Of a stretch of 64,000 nucleotides of DNA, positions 52,701-60,676 are shown one piece after another. The stretch lies in assembly GCF_000827125.1 (NCBI RefSeq), contig NZ_CP010311.1, forward strand, positions 2,873,001-2,937,000. Direction: 5' to 3'. The notes below the pieces were generated by a model. That model was given only the letters and a program-made list of their open reading frames with translations. It did not search any database and was not told the origin of the DNA. The DNA is from Geoalkalibacter subterraneus (GTDB taxonomy: Bacteria; Desulfobacterota; Desulfuromonadia; Desulfuromonadales; Geoalkalibacteraceae). Positions within the stretch are counted from its first letter, which is position 1, and each line of letters starts with the position of its first letter. The position numbers and the translations under genes are program-made.

Positions 52701-53317
52701 CGGACTCGCAGGAGAAGCCGGCCGACAAAAAAACAAAGAAATCATCCGGGCACGACAAACGCAATGAAACCCTGCGTCTGTTGCTGCCCTGGCTGCTTTG
52801 GCACCGTCTTGATACCTCTGAAAACAGCAGCAGGCAAGAGGTGAACGCCGAAGATCTGGCATGGCGGTGCCTGTTTGACGAGGTCTGGGCCAAAAACCTG
52901 ACCAGCGGATCGGCGCCATATTTCAACCTTGGTGAGGAACGGGCGCGGAGTGAAGCAGAGCGTGTCGTGCGGCTCCTTGCACAGCGGCCGCTGCCGACCA
53001 CGGCTGCGCAACTGACACAGGTCATTGCCGACCTGCTCAATGATCGCGATGCCCGCCCACTGCTTGGGTATAACATTTACCAGAATATTGAATGGTTCGA
53101 TCAAGAACGATTTGACGACCTTGTTGATTGCATTTGTCTGCTGGGAGCTCTGGCTCTGTCCTTGGGGGAGGAAAAGAAACAGACATTGATGGAGGGGGTT
53201 GCCGCCCTGCACAACCAGGCCTGCTGTATCAGCAGCGCGGCAGCGGCAGCCGGTTTTCAGGTTCAACCCATGGTCCAGCGATTGCGGGAACTGACTCCAA
53301 AGCCCCGCACGGACTAA
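49769..53317 (+). CDS. large GH13-type alpha-amylase-family protein
   Basis: 1182 residues; GGGGAGG lies 8 bp upstream. No signal peptide, so cytoplasmic. An N-terminal helical region (~1-270) has no assigned motif. The (beta/alpha)8 region at ~300-700 shows GFNCLWLIGIWE, RLASDIVPNHTG (His of region I), VIRFDAAMTLAKKHF (nucleophile Asp), LIAEAFWLMEG (acid/base Glu) and FMNNPDEA, where the usual NHD third-Asp motif has Pro in place of His. A C-terminal ~400 residues are helical and charged. Set between the sugar nucleotidyltransferase and glycogen synthase, it likely modifies glycogen or another alpha-glucan. An AT-rich island occurs at ~52440-52590. Confidence 0.82.
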   Translation: MPDRAERHNPYFDLSLQMSLAAWQRYGLSESLLPFQHAPLVLRLRAVADTINRTRGMAATSAGELNLAALLTRVFRHLTERYLQDHNCRVEQNAITLGEKRLEAPRLDKILQEFTALFPPVAVRDGKLSTERFLADDDNRRAVLVEMFILSVQNANPALGRIKELFDDEELTRRSAYRSLLAQIDRGLEDQSVTGLLGRSLLALLEEPVRRAPDSLHEQLRFVRTLWRDHLPPDIQEEILTAFDIVEEETRMRGFGPGRTEIPNFRPAPAPDEYYPEPEAFTADADWMSNVVLIAKSTYVWLDQLSQRYQRPITRVDQIPDEELDQLARWGFNCLWLIGIWERSTVSQWIKHIRGNPEALASAYSLYDYVIANDLGGEEAMAKLEERCRQRGIRLASDIVPNHTGIYSRWLKEHPDWYVQLDYPPYPSYRFTGRDLSPDPELSIHIEDGYYDHSDAAVVFKLTDHRDGRVRYVYHGNDGTHMPWNDTAQLNYLLPEVREAMVQTILHIARRFKVIRFDAAMTLAKKHFQRLWFPQPGGGAGVPSRAEHAMTRAEFEKAFPKEFWREVVDRVAAEVPDTLLIAEAFWLMEGYFVRTLGMHRVYNSAFMNMLKNEENAKYRLTIKNILEFNHEILKRFTNFMNNPDEATAVEQFGKGEKYYGVATMLATMPGLPMFGHGQVEGLSEKYGMEYSKAYWDEPIDSGMVAEHERRIFPLLRRRYIFSGSRDFRLYDFWTDQGVDENVFAYSNRCGDQRALVVFHNRYAEISGWVRTTAAWAVDPSGNPGWLEQSTLGHSLDLKSDSHIYYRFREHVSGQQFLRTGQELVEQGLFVRLEGYQCQVFIDFEEIRDHDGTWSRIYQELSGAPCADLDRLWRRRHYAELIANLDRALTGESLSDLEKSLIPTKEKIKSGKHLIDIERRFGYFWKIIVDEFSLYTDSGQLTAGLRKDISALQRLSSLRSRQRAHRETLNWLQQHLPGADSQEKPADKKTKKSSGHDKRNETLRLLLPWLLWHRLDTSENSSRQEVNAEDLAWRCLFDEVWAKNLTSGSAPYFNLGEERARSEAERVVRLLAQRPLPTTAAQLTQVIADLLNDRDARPLLGYNIYQNIEWFDQERFDDLVDCICLLGALALSLGEEKKQTLMEGVAALHNQACCISSAAAAAGFQVQPMVQRLRELTPKPRTD

Positions 53318-53369
53318 ACAGCCCCCACCGGCATTTTGCGGCAGGAACGGGGGAATAAGGGAATTGTTT

Positions 53370-54821
53370 ATGCAAATTCTGATTGTCTCCCCCGAAGTTT
53401 CCCCCTACGCGAAACATGGCGAACTGGCCGAGGTTGCGGGGGCGCTGGGTAAATCCTTGCGCAAGCTCGGCCATGACGCCCGCATCATCCTGCCCTGCTA
53501 CAAAGAGGTCGACGACAACGGCTTCACCCTGCGCAAGGGACGCAAAAGCGTCGAGGTGATGATCGAAGGGCAGACGCACAAAGGATTGCTGCGTCAGACC
53601 ATGCTGGAAGGAGTGCCGGTCTATTTCATTGAAAATCGTGAATTCTTCCATCGTGAGGGCCTTTACGACGACGGAGAGAACGCGTATGAGGACAATGTCC
53701 AGCGCTTTGGCTTTTTCGGACATGCTGTGCTTCAACTGCTGCGGCGCATGGATTTCCGCCCCGACGTCCTGCACCTGCACGGTTGGCAGACCGGCCTGAT
53801 CCCTGTGCTGCTGCGCACCACCCTGAAAAACGACTCGTTCTATGCGCCCATCCACACCGTCTTCACCTTCCGCGACTTAAACGAAGGGGAATTCCCCTCT
53901 TCCCTCATTGAAAGTCTGCATCTCGGCGATTCCGCCGATCAGAACTACGGGTTAAATCACCAGGGACGACTGTCCTTTCTGGCGGGCGCATTGACCCACG
54001 CCGACATCATCACCACCGTTTCACAAACTTATCGCAACGAGCTGCGCCTGACCGATCTGGGCGCGGACTTCGCCCCACTGCTGCGGCAGCGCGGCAATGC
54101 ATTTCACGGCATCCTTGAGGGCCTCGACACCAAAACCTGGGATCCCTCCCTGGACATGAACCTCAACCTGCCCTACAACATTGACAACCTCAACGGCAAA
54201 AAAGGTGACAAGCGGGCCCTGCAAAAGGAGATGAAACTGGAGCCCGAAGCTCTGATTCCCCTGGTGGGTGCAGCTTTTCCACTCACCTTCCCCAAGGGGG
54301 CGGATCTGATCAAGGACGCCTGGGAGCAGTTAATGCAGCGGGAATTGCAGCTGGTTATCGCGGGGGAGGCTGCGCCCGAACTTCATGATTTCTTTGCAGC
54401 GCAGCAGGACCGGCATGGCCACAAAGCTCGTGTGCTGTTGACGCAGGATACGGGTATTGCGCGGCGTATTTTTGCCGGCAGCGACATCTTCCTCATGCCC
54501 AGCCGTCACGAGGCCTTCGGCCCGGAGCAGATCATTGCGCTGCGCTACGGCAGTGTGCCTGTTGCCCATCGCAGCGGGGGAATCAACGACACGGTGATCG
54601 ATGCCGACGAGCAGCCCCGGCAGGGCAACGGCTTTCTTTTTGACAAAGCCACGCCCGAGGCTATGCTGGAGGCCCTTGACCGGGCCCTGGAGCTCTACCA
54701 GAACCGCCGCCAATGGCTCAAGATCGTCAAACGCGGCATGACCGCAGATTTTACCTGGCAGAATTGCGCACAGAAATATGTCGATATCTATCGCAAGGCG
54801 ATGGCGTACCGCCCTGTTTAA
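53370..54821 (+). CDS. glgA: glycogen synthase (GT5)
   Basis: 483 residues from ATG 53370 (AAGGG upstream). The N-terminal sugar-nucleotide loop reads Y-A-K15-H-G-E-L-A-E-V, whereas E. coli has K15-T-G-G-L-A-D-V; the key Lys15 is kept but the second Gly is Glu. HLHGWQTGLIPVLLR, NILEGLDTKTWDP-like GILEGLDTKTWDP, and the C-terminal MPSRHEAFGPEQIIALRYGSVPV with acceptor/nucleotide Glu-region motif are present. Transfers glucose from ADP- or UDP-glucose to alpha-1,4-glucan. It follows the GH13 gene by 52 bp and probably belongs to the same unit. Confidence 0.9.
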   Translation: MQILIVSPEVSPYAKHGELAEVAGALGKSLRKLGHDARIILPCYKEVDDNGFTLRKGRKSVEVMIEGQTHKGLLRQTMLEGVPVYFIENREFFHREGLYDDGENAYEDNVQRFGFFGHAVLQLLRRMDFRPDVLHLHGWQTGLIPVLLRTTLKNDSFYAPIHTVFTFRDLNEGEFPSSLIESLHLGDSADQNYGLNHQGRLSFLAGALTHADIITTVSQTYRNELRLTDLGADFAPLLRQRGNAFHGILEGLDTKTWDPSLDMNLNLPYNIDNLNGKKGDKRALQKEMKLEPEALIPLVGAAFPLTFPKGADLIKDAWEQLMQRELQLVIAGEAAPELHDFFAAQQDRHGHKARVLLTQDTGIARRIFAGSDIFLMPSRHEAFGPEQIIALRYGSVPVAHRSGGINDTVIDADEQPRQGNGFLFDKATPEAMLEALDRALELYQNRRQWLKIVKRGMTADFTWQNCAQKYVDIYRKAMAYRPV

Positions 54822-54838
54822 ACGCTGAAACTTACTGT

Positions 54839-54865
54839 CGTGACGACTCTCTACGAGTCGTCACG
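54839..54865. terminator. hairpin between convergent glgA and HNH genes
   Basis: Perfect 11-bp arms CGTGACGACTC (54839-54849) and GAGTCGTCACG (54855-54865), loop TCTAC. No T-tract on either side, but it lies at the meeting point of two convergent genes and overlaps the last codons of the HNH gene. Confidence 0.5.
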
Positions 54866-55150
54866 GCGCAGATTTTCCAGGTATTCTTCCCACTCCATCG
54901 GCAGAAGATTTTTCTTTTTGTTGTTGCACTCCTTGCAGGCCGGCACACAGTTCCCCTTGGAGGACCGCCCTCCCCGCGCCACCGGCACGATATGATCCAG
55001 AGTCAGTTCTGAGGGCTTAAATGTTCCCCCACAATAGTGACAGAACCCCTGCGCGATCCTGTTTTTCCACCAGGCGCTTTTGCGCAGTTCTCTGGCGCGG
55101 TTTCGCTCGCGCCGGATATCTTCTTCCGCTATTTCCATAAAAAACGACAA
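54851..55150 (-). CDS. HNH endonuclease-family protein
   Basis: 99 residues. TTG 55150 is preferred as start because AAAGGAG lies 8 bp upstream; an ATG at 55138 is too far from that site. A basic helix (RRERNRARELRKSAWWKNR) precedes the zinc/HNH fold: CHYCGGTF, LTLDHIVPVARGG (the D-H pair of the motif) and CKECNNKKKN. Such stand-alone HNH proteins of ~100 residues are common and their biological role (nicking, repair or mobile) is generally unknown. No phage or restriction genes are nearby. Confidence 0.85.
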   Translation of the reverse strand: MSFFMEIAEEDIRRERNRARELRKSAWWKNRIAQGFCHYCGGTFKPSELTLDHIVPVARGGRSSKGNCVPACKECNNKKKNLLPMEWEEYLENLRRDDS

Positions 55151-55319
55151 ACCGAATTCTCCTTTCTGATTCCAGATCTTACCTTATTTTCCGTCGCGGT
55201 CTCAACCTTCTGCAGCGACCGGCCGGCTTCTTTGCCGGGCCGGAACCTCACAGCCTTGCACATTCTCGTGAAATGTGCGATTTTCTAGCCCTGAATACAT
55301 TCCTGCGGTTGGAGCAGAT

Positions 55320-56672
55320 ATGAACATCCTTATCGTTGGCAGCGGTCAGGTCGGATATTTTCTGTGCGAGAAGCTATCTGAAGAAGGCCACCAGGTGACG
55401 CTGATCGACAGCAACCAACAGCGCCTCAACTGGGCCCAGGACAGGCTCAATGTTCTTGGTATCGCCGGCAATGGTGCCAGCGCAGAAGTGCTGGAGCAGG
55501 GCGGCATCAAGCAGATGGATATCTTCATCGCCGTCACCGACATGGACGAGGTCAACATCCTTGCCTGCCTGCTGGCGCGCGAATACGGGGTCAAGACCCG
55601 CATCGCCCGGGTGCGCAGCATCGAATATTCCAGCCAGGGCGCAGTCTTGTCGAAGGAAAAACTTGGCATCGACCTGCTGATTAATCCCAAGGACGCCGTC
55701 GCCGAGGAAATGATCAAAATCGCCTCACGCCAGGGCGCTTTTGACGTGGCGGAGTTTGTCGAAGGACAGATCCAGTTCCTCGGCTACCGCATCAACGAAA
55801 AAAGCCCCCTGTGCGACCTGACCCTGAAAGAACTCGGTGAAATCCGCGGCATGTACCGCTTTGTCGTCACCGCCATCACCCGCGGCGAACGCACCATCAT
55901 CCCGCGGGGCGACGACATCATCATGGCGGGCGACAGTATCTTCATTTTCGCCCACCAGAACGATCTTCCCGCCATTCAGTACATTCTTCAACCGGAGCAG
56001 GAAAAAGCACTCCGCTCGCGCAAGGCGTTTATCCTGGGGGGCAGCGCCATAGGGATGAAGATCGCGCAGGAGCTTGAAGAACTGCGCTTCGATGTCCACC
56101 TGATCGACCACGACATAACGCGCTGCGAGGAGCTGGCTTCAAAGCTTAATCGCACCATGGTCATCCATACCGAGGGCACCGACATCCGGACTCTGGTCAG
56201 CGAAGGGATCGAGGGCGCCGATGTCTTCATGGCCGTGACGGGGGACGATGAGACCAACATTCTGTGCTCGCTGCTGGCCAAAAAGCACGGTGCGCGCCGC
56301 GCCCTCGCCCTGGTCAACAAGCCTGAATATCTCAACCTCGCCCCGTCGCTGGGGGTCGACGCCTGTGTATCGCCTCGCCTGGCGGCGGGGGCGGTGATCC
56401 TCAAGCATGTTCGGCGCGGTGGGGTACTGTCTCTCGCCACGGTGGAAGGCAGCAACGCCGAGGTACTTGAAATCGAGGTGCCGGCAGAGTGTTCCGTCGT
56501 CAACACGCCACTGAAAGACCTGACGTTCCCCCAGGGCGCCATCATCGGCGCCATCATGCGCCAGGGGAACTATATCATCCCCACCGGCGAGACGCAGCTT
56601 CAGCCCCTGGACCGCGTGGTCATCTTCACCCTGCCGGAAGCCCTGCCGAAGGTTGAAGGATATTTTGGTTGA
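55320..56672 (+). CDS. trkA: Trk potassium-uptake regulatory protein
   Basis: 450 residues from ATG 55320 (GGAG upstream), a double-unit TrkA. Two RCK domains: the first NAD site is NILIVGSGQVGYFLCEKL with acidic end LIDSN (~1-130), the second is AFILGGSAIGMKIAQELEELRFDVHLIDHD (~230-360). Each is followed by a TrkA-C domain (for example LTLKELGEIRGMYRFVVTAITRG). Cytosolic ring that gates TrkH in response to nucleotide. It is 9 bp upstream of trkH and clearly co-transcribed. Confidence 0.95.
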   Translation: MNILIVGSGQVGYFLCEKLSEEGHQVTLIDSNQQRLNWAQDRLNVLGIAGNGASAEVLEQGGIKQMDIFIAVTDMDEVNILACLLAREYGVKTRIARVRSIEYSSQGAVLSKEKLGIDLLINPKDAVAEEMIKIASRQGAFDVAEFVEGQIQFLGYRINEKSPLCDLTLKELGEIRGMYRFVVTAITRGERTIIPRGDDIIMAGDSIFIFAHQNDLPAIQYILQPEQEKALRSRKAFILGGSAIGMKIAQELEELRFDVHLIDHDITRCEELASKLNRTMVIHTEGTDIRTLVSEGIEGADVFMAVTGDDETNILCSLLAKKHGARRALALVNKPEYLNLAPSLGVDACVSPRLAAGAVILKHVRRGGVLSLATVEGSNAEVLEIEVPAECSVVNTPLKDLTFPQGAIIGAIMRQGNYIIPTGETQLQPLDRVVIFTLPEALPKVEGYFG

Positions 56673-56681
56673 GGATTCACC

Positions 56682-58124
56682 ATGAATTGCTTCCTGGTTC
56701 TGCGCATACTCGGCGCCCTGTCGCTCTTTTTGTCCGCTACCCTGCTGACACCCATTCCGTTCTCGCTGTTTTACCAGGATGGAGCGGCCTGGGCCTTTAT
56801 TGAAGCTTCGGCTATCTGCTTCGGCTTCGGCCTGCTGCTGTTCCGCTCTTTTTCCTCACGCCAGGAAATCTCGGTGCGCGACGGCTTTGCGGTGGTCACC
56901 CTGGGATGGTCCCTGTTCGCCCTGCTTGGCGCCCTGCCCTTTCTTCTCTCCGGCGCCATCCCCAGCTACCTCGACGCCTGCTTCGAAACCATGAGCGGCT
57001 TCACCACCACCGGCGCGACCATCCTGACCCACATCGAGGCGCTGCCCGAGAGTATCCTGCTGTGGCGGGCCATGACCCACTGGCTTGGCGGCATGGGTAT
57101 TATCGTGCTGTCTCTGGCCATTCTTCCCATGCTCGGCGTGGGCGGCATGCAGCTGTTCAAGGCTGAGGTGCCGGGCCCAACGGCAGATCGCCTCAAGCCG
57201 CGCATCCAGGACACCGCCAAACTGCTGTGGGAGGTCTACCTGCTGCTGACGGTTGCCGAAGTTGCCCTGCTGATGGTGGGCGGCCTGTCTTTTCTGGACA
57301 GCCTGTGCCATGCCTTCGCCACCCTGGCCACCGGTGGTTTCTCAACCCGCGATGCTTCTGTTGCAGCGTATAACAGCGCCTACATCGACTGTGTCATCAC
57401 CCTGTTCATGTTCCTGGCGGGCGTCAACTTCGCGCTGCACTATTACGCCCTGCGCGGCAAAGTTTCCGGCTTCTGGAAAAGCGAAGAATTCCGCATCTAC
57501 CTGTTTCTGGTTCTGGGCGCCACCGGCGTTCTGGTATTTTTCAACCAGGGGACTGTGTATGCCTCCTTTTTCGACAATATTCGCTACAGCGTTTTCCAGG
57601 TGACCTCCATTATCACCACGACCGGTTTCGGCACCGCCGATTATGAGCAATGGCCGCTGATCACCCAGTACGTGCTTGTGTCCCTGATGTTCGTCGGCGG
57701 CTGCGCCGGGTCAACAGCCGGCGGCATCAAGGTGGCGCGCATCCTGCTGTTGTTCAAACACGCCCACGTTCAGCTCTATCGCCTGATACACCCTCGAGCG
57801 GTTCGTCTGGTCAAACTGGGGGACCGCCCGGTGGACCGGGACGTGATGCAGGCGATCCTCGGCTTCTTCGCTCTCTTCATCGGCACCTTCGTGGCCGCAT
57901 CTCTGCTGCTGTCCCTGGCAGGAATGGATCTGGTCTCAGCCGGAGCGGCAGCCATCGCGACTTTGGGAAACATCGGTCCCGGGCTTGGCTCGGTCGGGCC
58001 GACCGACAACTACGCCCATGTCTCCACGTTCGGCAAAATGATCCTGACCGGCTGCATGCTGCTCGGAAGGCTGGAGCTGTTCACCGTCATGGTTCTCTTC
58101 TTCCCCTCCTTCTGGCGGCGGTAA
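56682..58124 (+). CDS. trkH: Trk/Ktr-type potassium transporter, membrane subunit
   Basis: 480 residues, eight-plus membrane helices with four pore (P-loop) repeats. Selectivity-filter-like segments: MSGFTTTGATIL (~105), TLATGGFSTRDAS (~214), SIITTTGFGTADYEQWP (~309) and TLGNIGPGLGSVGPT (~427). This is the TrkH family pattern, each with a conserved Gly at the filter. Partner of trkA immediately upstream; K+ uptake for osmotic and membrane-potential balance. Confidence 0.95.
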   Translation: MNCFLVLRILGALSLFLSATLLTPIPFSLFYQDGAAWAFIEASAICFGFGLLLFRSFSSRQEISVRDGFAVVTLGWSLFALLGALPFLLSGAIPSYLDACFETMSGFTTTGATILTHIEALPESILLWRAMTHWLGGMGIIVLSLAILPMLGVGGMQLFKAEVPGPTADRLKPRIQDTAKLLWEVYLLLTVAEVALLMVGGLSFLDSLCHAFATLATGGFSTRDASVAAYNSAYIDCVITLFMFLAGVNFALHYYALRGKVSGFWKSEEFRIYLFLVLGATGVLVFFNQGTVYASFFDNIRYSVFQVTSIITTTGFGTADYEQWPLITQYVLVSLMFVGGCAGSTAGGIKVARILLLFKHAHVQLYRLIHPRAVRLVKLGDRPVDRDVMQAILGFFALFIGTFVAASLLLSLAGMDLVSAGAAAIATLGNIGPGLGSVGPTDNYAHVSTFGKMILTGCMLLGRLELFTVMVLFFPSFWRR

Positions 58125-58127
58125 ACC

Positions 58128-58961
58128 ATGAGGATCCTCGGCAAACCTCTCTACACCATTGGGCTGCTTGCCGTTTTCGGCCTGGGCGGTTGCCGGCTGG
58201 AGGACAGGTTTCTCTATTTCCCCGACTCTGAACTGGTCTCCACCCCCGAACAAATGGGCCTCGCTTATGAGGATGTAGAGCTGGTCTGCGAAGACGGCAT
58301 CTCGCTTCATGGTTGGTTCATCCCCGGCCAAGATCATCGGCCGGTCATCCTCTTTTTTCACGGCAATGCCGGCAACATCTCGCACCGGCTCGAAAACCTC
58401 TACCAGCTGCACCACCAGCTCGGCACCCCGGTACTGATTATCAACTACCGAGGATACGGCCCCAGTGAGGGGAGTCCGGATGAGCAGGGACTTTATCTTG
58501 ATGCAAAGGCTGCAAGCGCCTGGCTGACCGAGAGAGGGTATGAACCGCGGTGGCGCATCTATTTCGGCCGCTCTCTAGGAGCGGCCGTTGCCTTACAGCT
58601 CGCACTCGAGGACAAACCCGGCATGCTGGTGATGGAGAGCCCCTTTACCAGTATCAGGGCCATGGGGCGTCATCACTATCCTCTGCTTCATACCACCCTG
58701 GGCTGGCTGCTGGACGCCCGCTTCGACAATCTCACGAAGATCTCCTTGATCGACACCCCGCTGAATATCATTCATGGGCGGCGTGACCGCATAGTTCCAC
58801 CGTCCATGGCGCAGGAGCTGTTCGACCAGGCTCAGGACCCCAAGCAAATTTTCTGGCTTGAGCAGGCCGGCCACAACAATACCCTGTATGCGGAGCCGAA
58901 CCGGTACTGGGCGTTCTGGCAGCAAATCATGGCCGACGCCCATTCTATGCCCTCCCCCTGA
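58128..58961 (+). CDS. alpha/beta-hydrolase lipoprotein
   Basis: 277 residues, starting 3 bp after trkH, so in the same operon. Lipoprotein-type N-terminus (YTIGLLAVFGLGGC). Hydrolase core: PVILFFHGNAGNISHR (oxyanion region, ~72), INYRGYGPSEGSPDEQGLYLDA, nucleophile elbow FGRSLGAAVAL (Ser ~150), ESPFTSIRAMG, HGRRDRIVPPSMA (acid Asp ~226) and AGHNNTLY (His ~254). Resembles the bem46/ABHD13 group. The substrate is unknown; the catalytic triad is complete. Confidence 0.85.
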   Translation: MRILGKPLYTIGLLAVFGLGGCRLEDRFLYFPDSELVSTPEQMGLAYEDVELVCEDGISLHGWFIPGQDHRPVILFFHGNAGNISHRLENLYQLHHQLGTPVLIINYRGYGPSEGSPDEQGLYLDAKAASAWLTERGYEPRWRIYFGRSLGAAVALQLALEDKPGMLVMESPFTSIRAMGRHHYPLLHTTLGWLLDARFDNLTKISLIDTPLNIIHGRRDRIVPPSMAQELFDQAQDPKQIFWLEQAGHNNTLYAEPNRYWAFWQQIMADAHSMPSP

Positions 58962-59084
58962 TTCTCGCGTCAGCATAAATTTCTCGCTTGCCAGCATTGC
59001 GTTTGTTTTCTGTTAAACTCAATGGTATTTGGTTTTCATTGGAGATGAGAGACTGGCTTTTCCAAAACCTAAGGAGGAAAAATC

Positions 59085-59711
59085 ATGAAAAATTCTTTGT
59101 TCAGAAACGCTGTGTTGCTTGTCTGCATGACTGCGCTTGTCGCCTGCAGCAGCGAAGACCAGCAGAAGGCTTCGGCCCCTGAATCGGAGCAGATTCAGAA
59201 TGCTGCGGATCAGGCGACACCGACCACCGCGGCGGATGAGGCTGTTGCTGAAGCGAAAAAGGCGGGAGAGCACATCGGCGCTGCCGCCGAAAAGAGCGTT
59301 GAAGCAACCAAAGATGCCGCCGCAACCGCTGGCGAGAAGGTGAAGGAAATGACCGAGCAGGTCAAGCAATCCACCGGCGCAATGGTCGATCAGGCGCAAC
59401 AGAAAACGGCTGAGGCCGTGGACGAGGGGCGTGCCGCTCTGGATAGCGCTGTGCAGGAAGGGGCCAAAAAGACAGGTGCCATCGCAACGGAAGTGGCCGC
59501 CCCTGCAGTCCTCTCTTACGAGGCGATGAACGGCAATGTGACGTTCGACCACCCGATGCACGCGGAAGCACTCTCCTGTGCCAAGTGCCACGAAGAGATG
59601 CCGCCGCAGAAAATTGCGATCGACAAAACCATCGCCCATCAATTATGCAAAGGCTGCCATAGCGACATGGGCGCCGGCCCGACCGCCTGCAACGAGTGTC
59701 ACATCAAATAA
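59085..59711 (+). CDS. lipoprotein with LEA/apolipoprotein-like helix and C-terminal triheme c7-like domain
   Basis: 208 residues; AAGGAGG upstream. Lipoprotein signal MTALVAC (~residue 21). Residues ~30-145 are Ala/Glu/Lys/Gln-rich with 11-residue-like periodicity (AVAEAKKAGEHIGAAAEKSV, EKVKEMTEQVKQSTGAMVDQ), giving a long amphipathic helix. Residues ~150-208 form a small cytochrome: VTFDHPMHAEALSCAKCH, LCKGCH and CNECH, three CXXCH plus HPMH/H residues as distal ligands, similar to c7-type triheme proteins. Likely a periplasm-spanning or envelope-tethered electron carrier. It stands alone with its own terminator. Confidence 0.82.
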   Translation: MKNSLFRNAVLLVCMTALVACSSEDQQKASAPESEQIQNAADQATPTTAADEAVAEAKKAGEHIGAAAEKSVEATKDAAATAGEKVKEMTEQVKQSTGAMVDQAQQKTAEAVDEGRAALDSAVQEGAKKTGAIATEVAAPAVLSYEAMNGNVTFDHPMHAEALSCAKCHEEMPPQKIAIDKTIAHQLCKGCHSDMGAGPTACNECHIK

Positions 59712-59750
59712 TCCTTAAATTTTCCACGATCAATTCACATGACCACACTT

Positions 59751-59783
59751 CGCCGGAGCGCTTTAACGCTCCGGCGTTTTTTT
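59751..59783 (+). terminator. terminator after the triheme lipoprotein gene
   Basis: Perfect 10-bp stem CGCCGGAGCG (59751-59760) and CGCTCCGGCG (59767-59776), loop CTTTAA, seven T. The T-tract runs to the stop codon of the convergent SDR gene. Confidence 0.93.
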
Positions 59784-60645
59784 AAATCGATGCAGGCAGA
59801 CCTTCCCTCAAGGAGGGATACTGCCATTGGACGCCTAATTCGTTCACAATTTTATCGCTGTTCAAAATTCTTGATTCAGTAAAATAGTTGAGCAGAAGAG
59901 GCTTCATCACTTCCCGTGCACGCTCAAGATCAACTTCTTCCGGAACCGGGATTCCGGTTAAGCGTGCGACCTCCTTGAAAAACTTCGTCATGCTGCAGGG
60001 CTCAGCGTCACTGACGTTGAAGACCTGCCCCCCCCTGCCGGCCGCGGCCACGGCCCCCAGCGCTCGGGCCAGATCGTCGCTGTGAACGCGACTGGTGGCA
60101 GGGGCCTGATCCTCGCGCAGCAATGGATGTCCCGCCTTGAGGTGAGCAATGGGCAAACGCCCCGGACCGTAGATATTGGCGACCCGAACACGCATCACGT
60201 CCACGCCCCGTTCTTCCCCCCAGGCACAAAAGCACTGTTCGGCATCCAGTCTGCGCCTGGCACGGGCAGTCGCAGGGGAAACCGGATCTTCTTCAGTCAC
60301 GGCCCTTTCACCGCAGTCGCCATAAACACCGCTCGTCCCTAGATAAATCAGACGACGAGGTGGTTTTTCAGAAAACACCGTGCAGAAATGACGGGTACGG
60401 GGATCCTGAAAACCGCCTCCCGGAGGCGGTGCCAGGTAAAAAACGGTGCTCTCTTCCACAGGGAGATCGGGAAGCATGGAAGGATCATTGAGATCTCCGA
60501 CCCAGGCGTGAAATCCTTCATTCTCCAGCAATTCGGCCTTGTCGTCGGAACGCGCCAGGGCAACAACCTCCGCCCCCTGAGCGCACGCAAGGCGCCCGAC
60601 CCGTCGTCCGATGTCACCACAACCGACAATAACCACCCTGTCCAT
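59782..60645 (-). CDS. NAD(P)-dependent extended SDR protein (YeeZ-like)
   Basis: 287 residues. Rossmann start VVIVGCGDIGRRVGRLA (G-x-G-x-x-G), ALARSDDKAELL, FYLAPPPGGG, LIYLGTSGVYGDCG and RVRVANIYGPGRLPIAHL. The usual catalytic Tyr-x3-Lys is not present: the GVYG Tyr is there but the expected YxxxK helix reads ARARRRLDAEQ, as in YeeZ-type proteins. Substrate unknown. Third gene of the ferritin-trmJ-SDR group, 31 bp after trmJ. Confidence 0.82.
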   Translation of the reverse strand: MDRVVIVGCGDIGRRVGRLACAQGAEVVALARSDDKAELLENEGFHAWVGDLNDPSMLPDLPVEESTVFYLAPPPGGGFQDPRTRHFCTVFSEKPPRRLIYLGTSGVYGDCGERAVTEEDPVSPATARARRRLDAEQCFCAWGEERGVDVMRVRVANIYGPGRLPIAHLKAGHPLLREDQAPATSRVHSDDLARALGAVAAAGRGGQVFNVSDAEPCSMTKFFKEVARLTGIPVPEEVDLERAREVMKPLLLNYFTESRILNSDKIVNELGVQWQYPSLREGLPASI

Positions 60646-60676
60646 AATAACCTCTGTTTAAACCAAAGACTTCATC

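Noticed and set aside
54851-55150. HNH protein as part of a restriction, phage or mobile system
   Set aside because: No methylase, integrase, terminase or toxin-antitoxin partner nearby; flanks are glgA and trkA.
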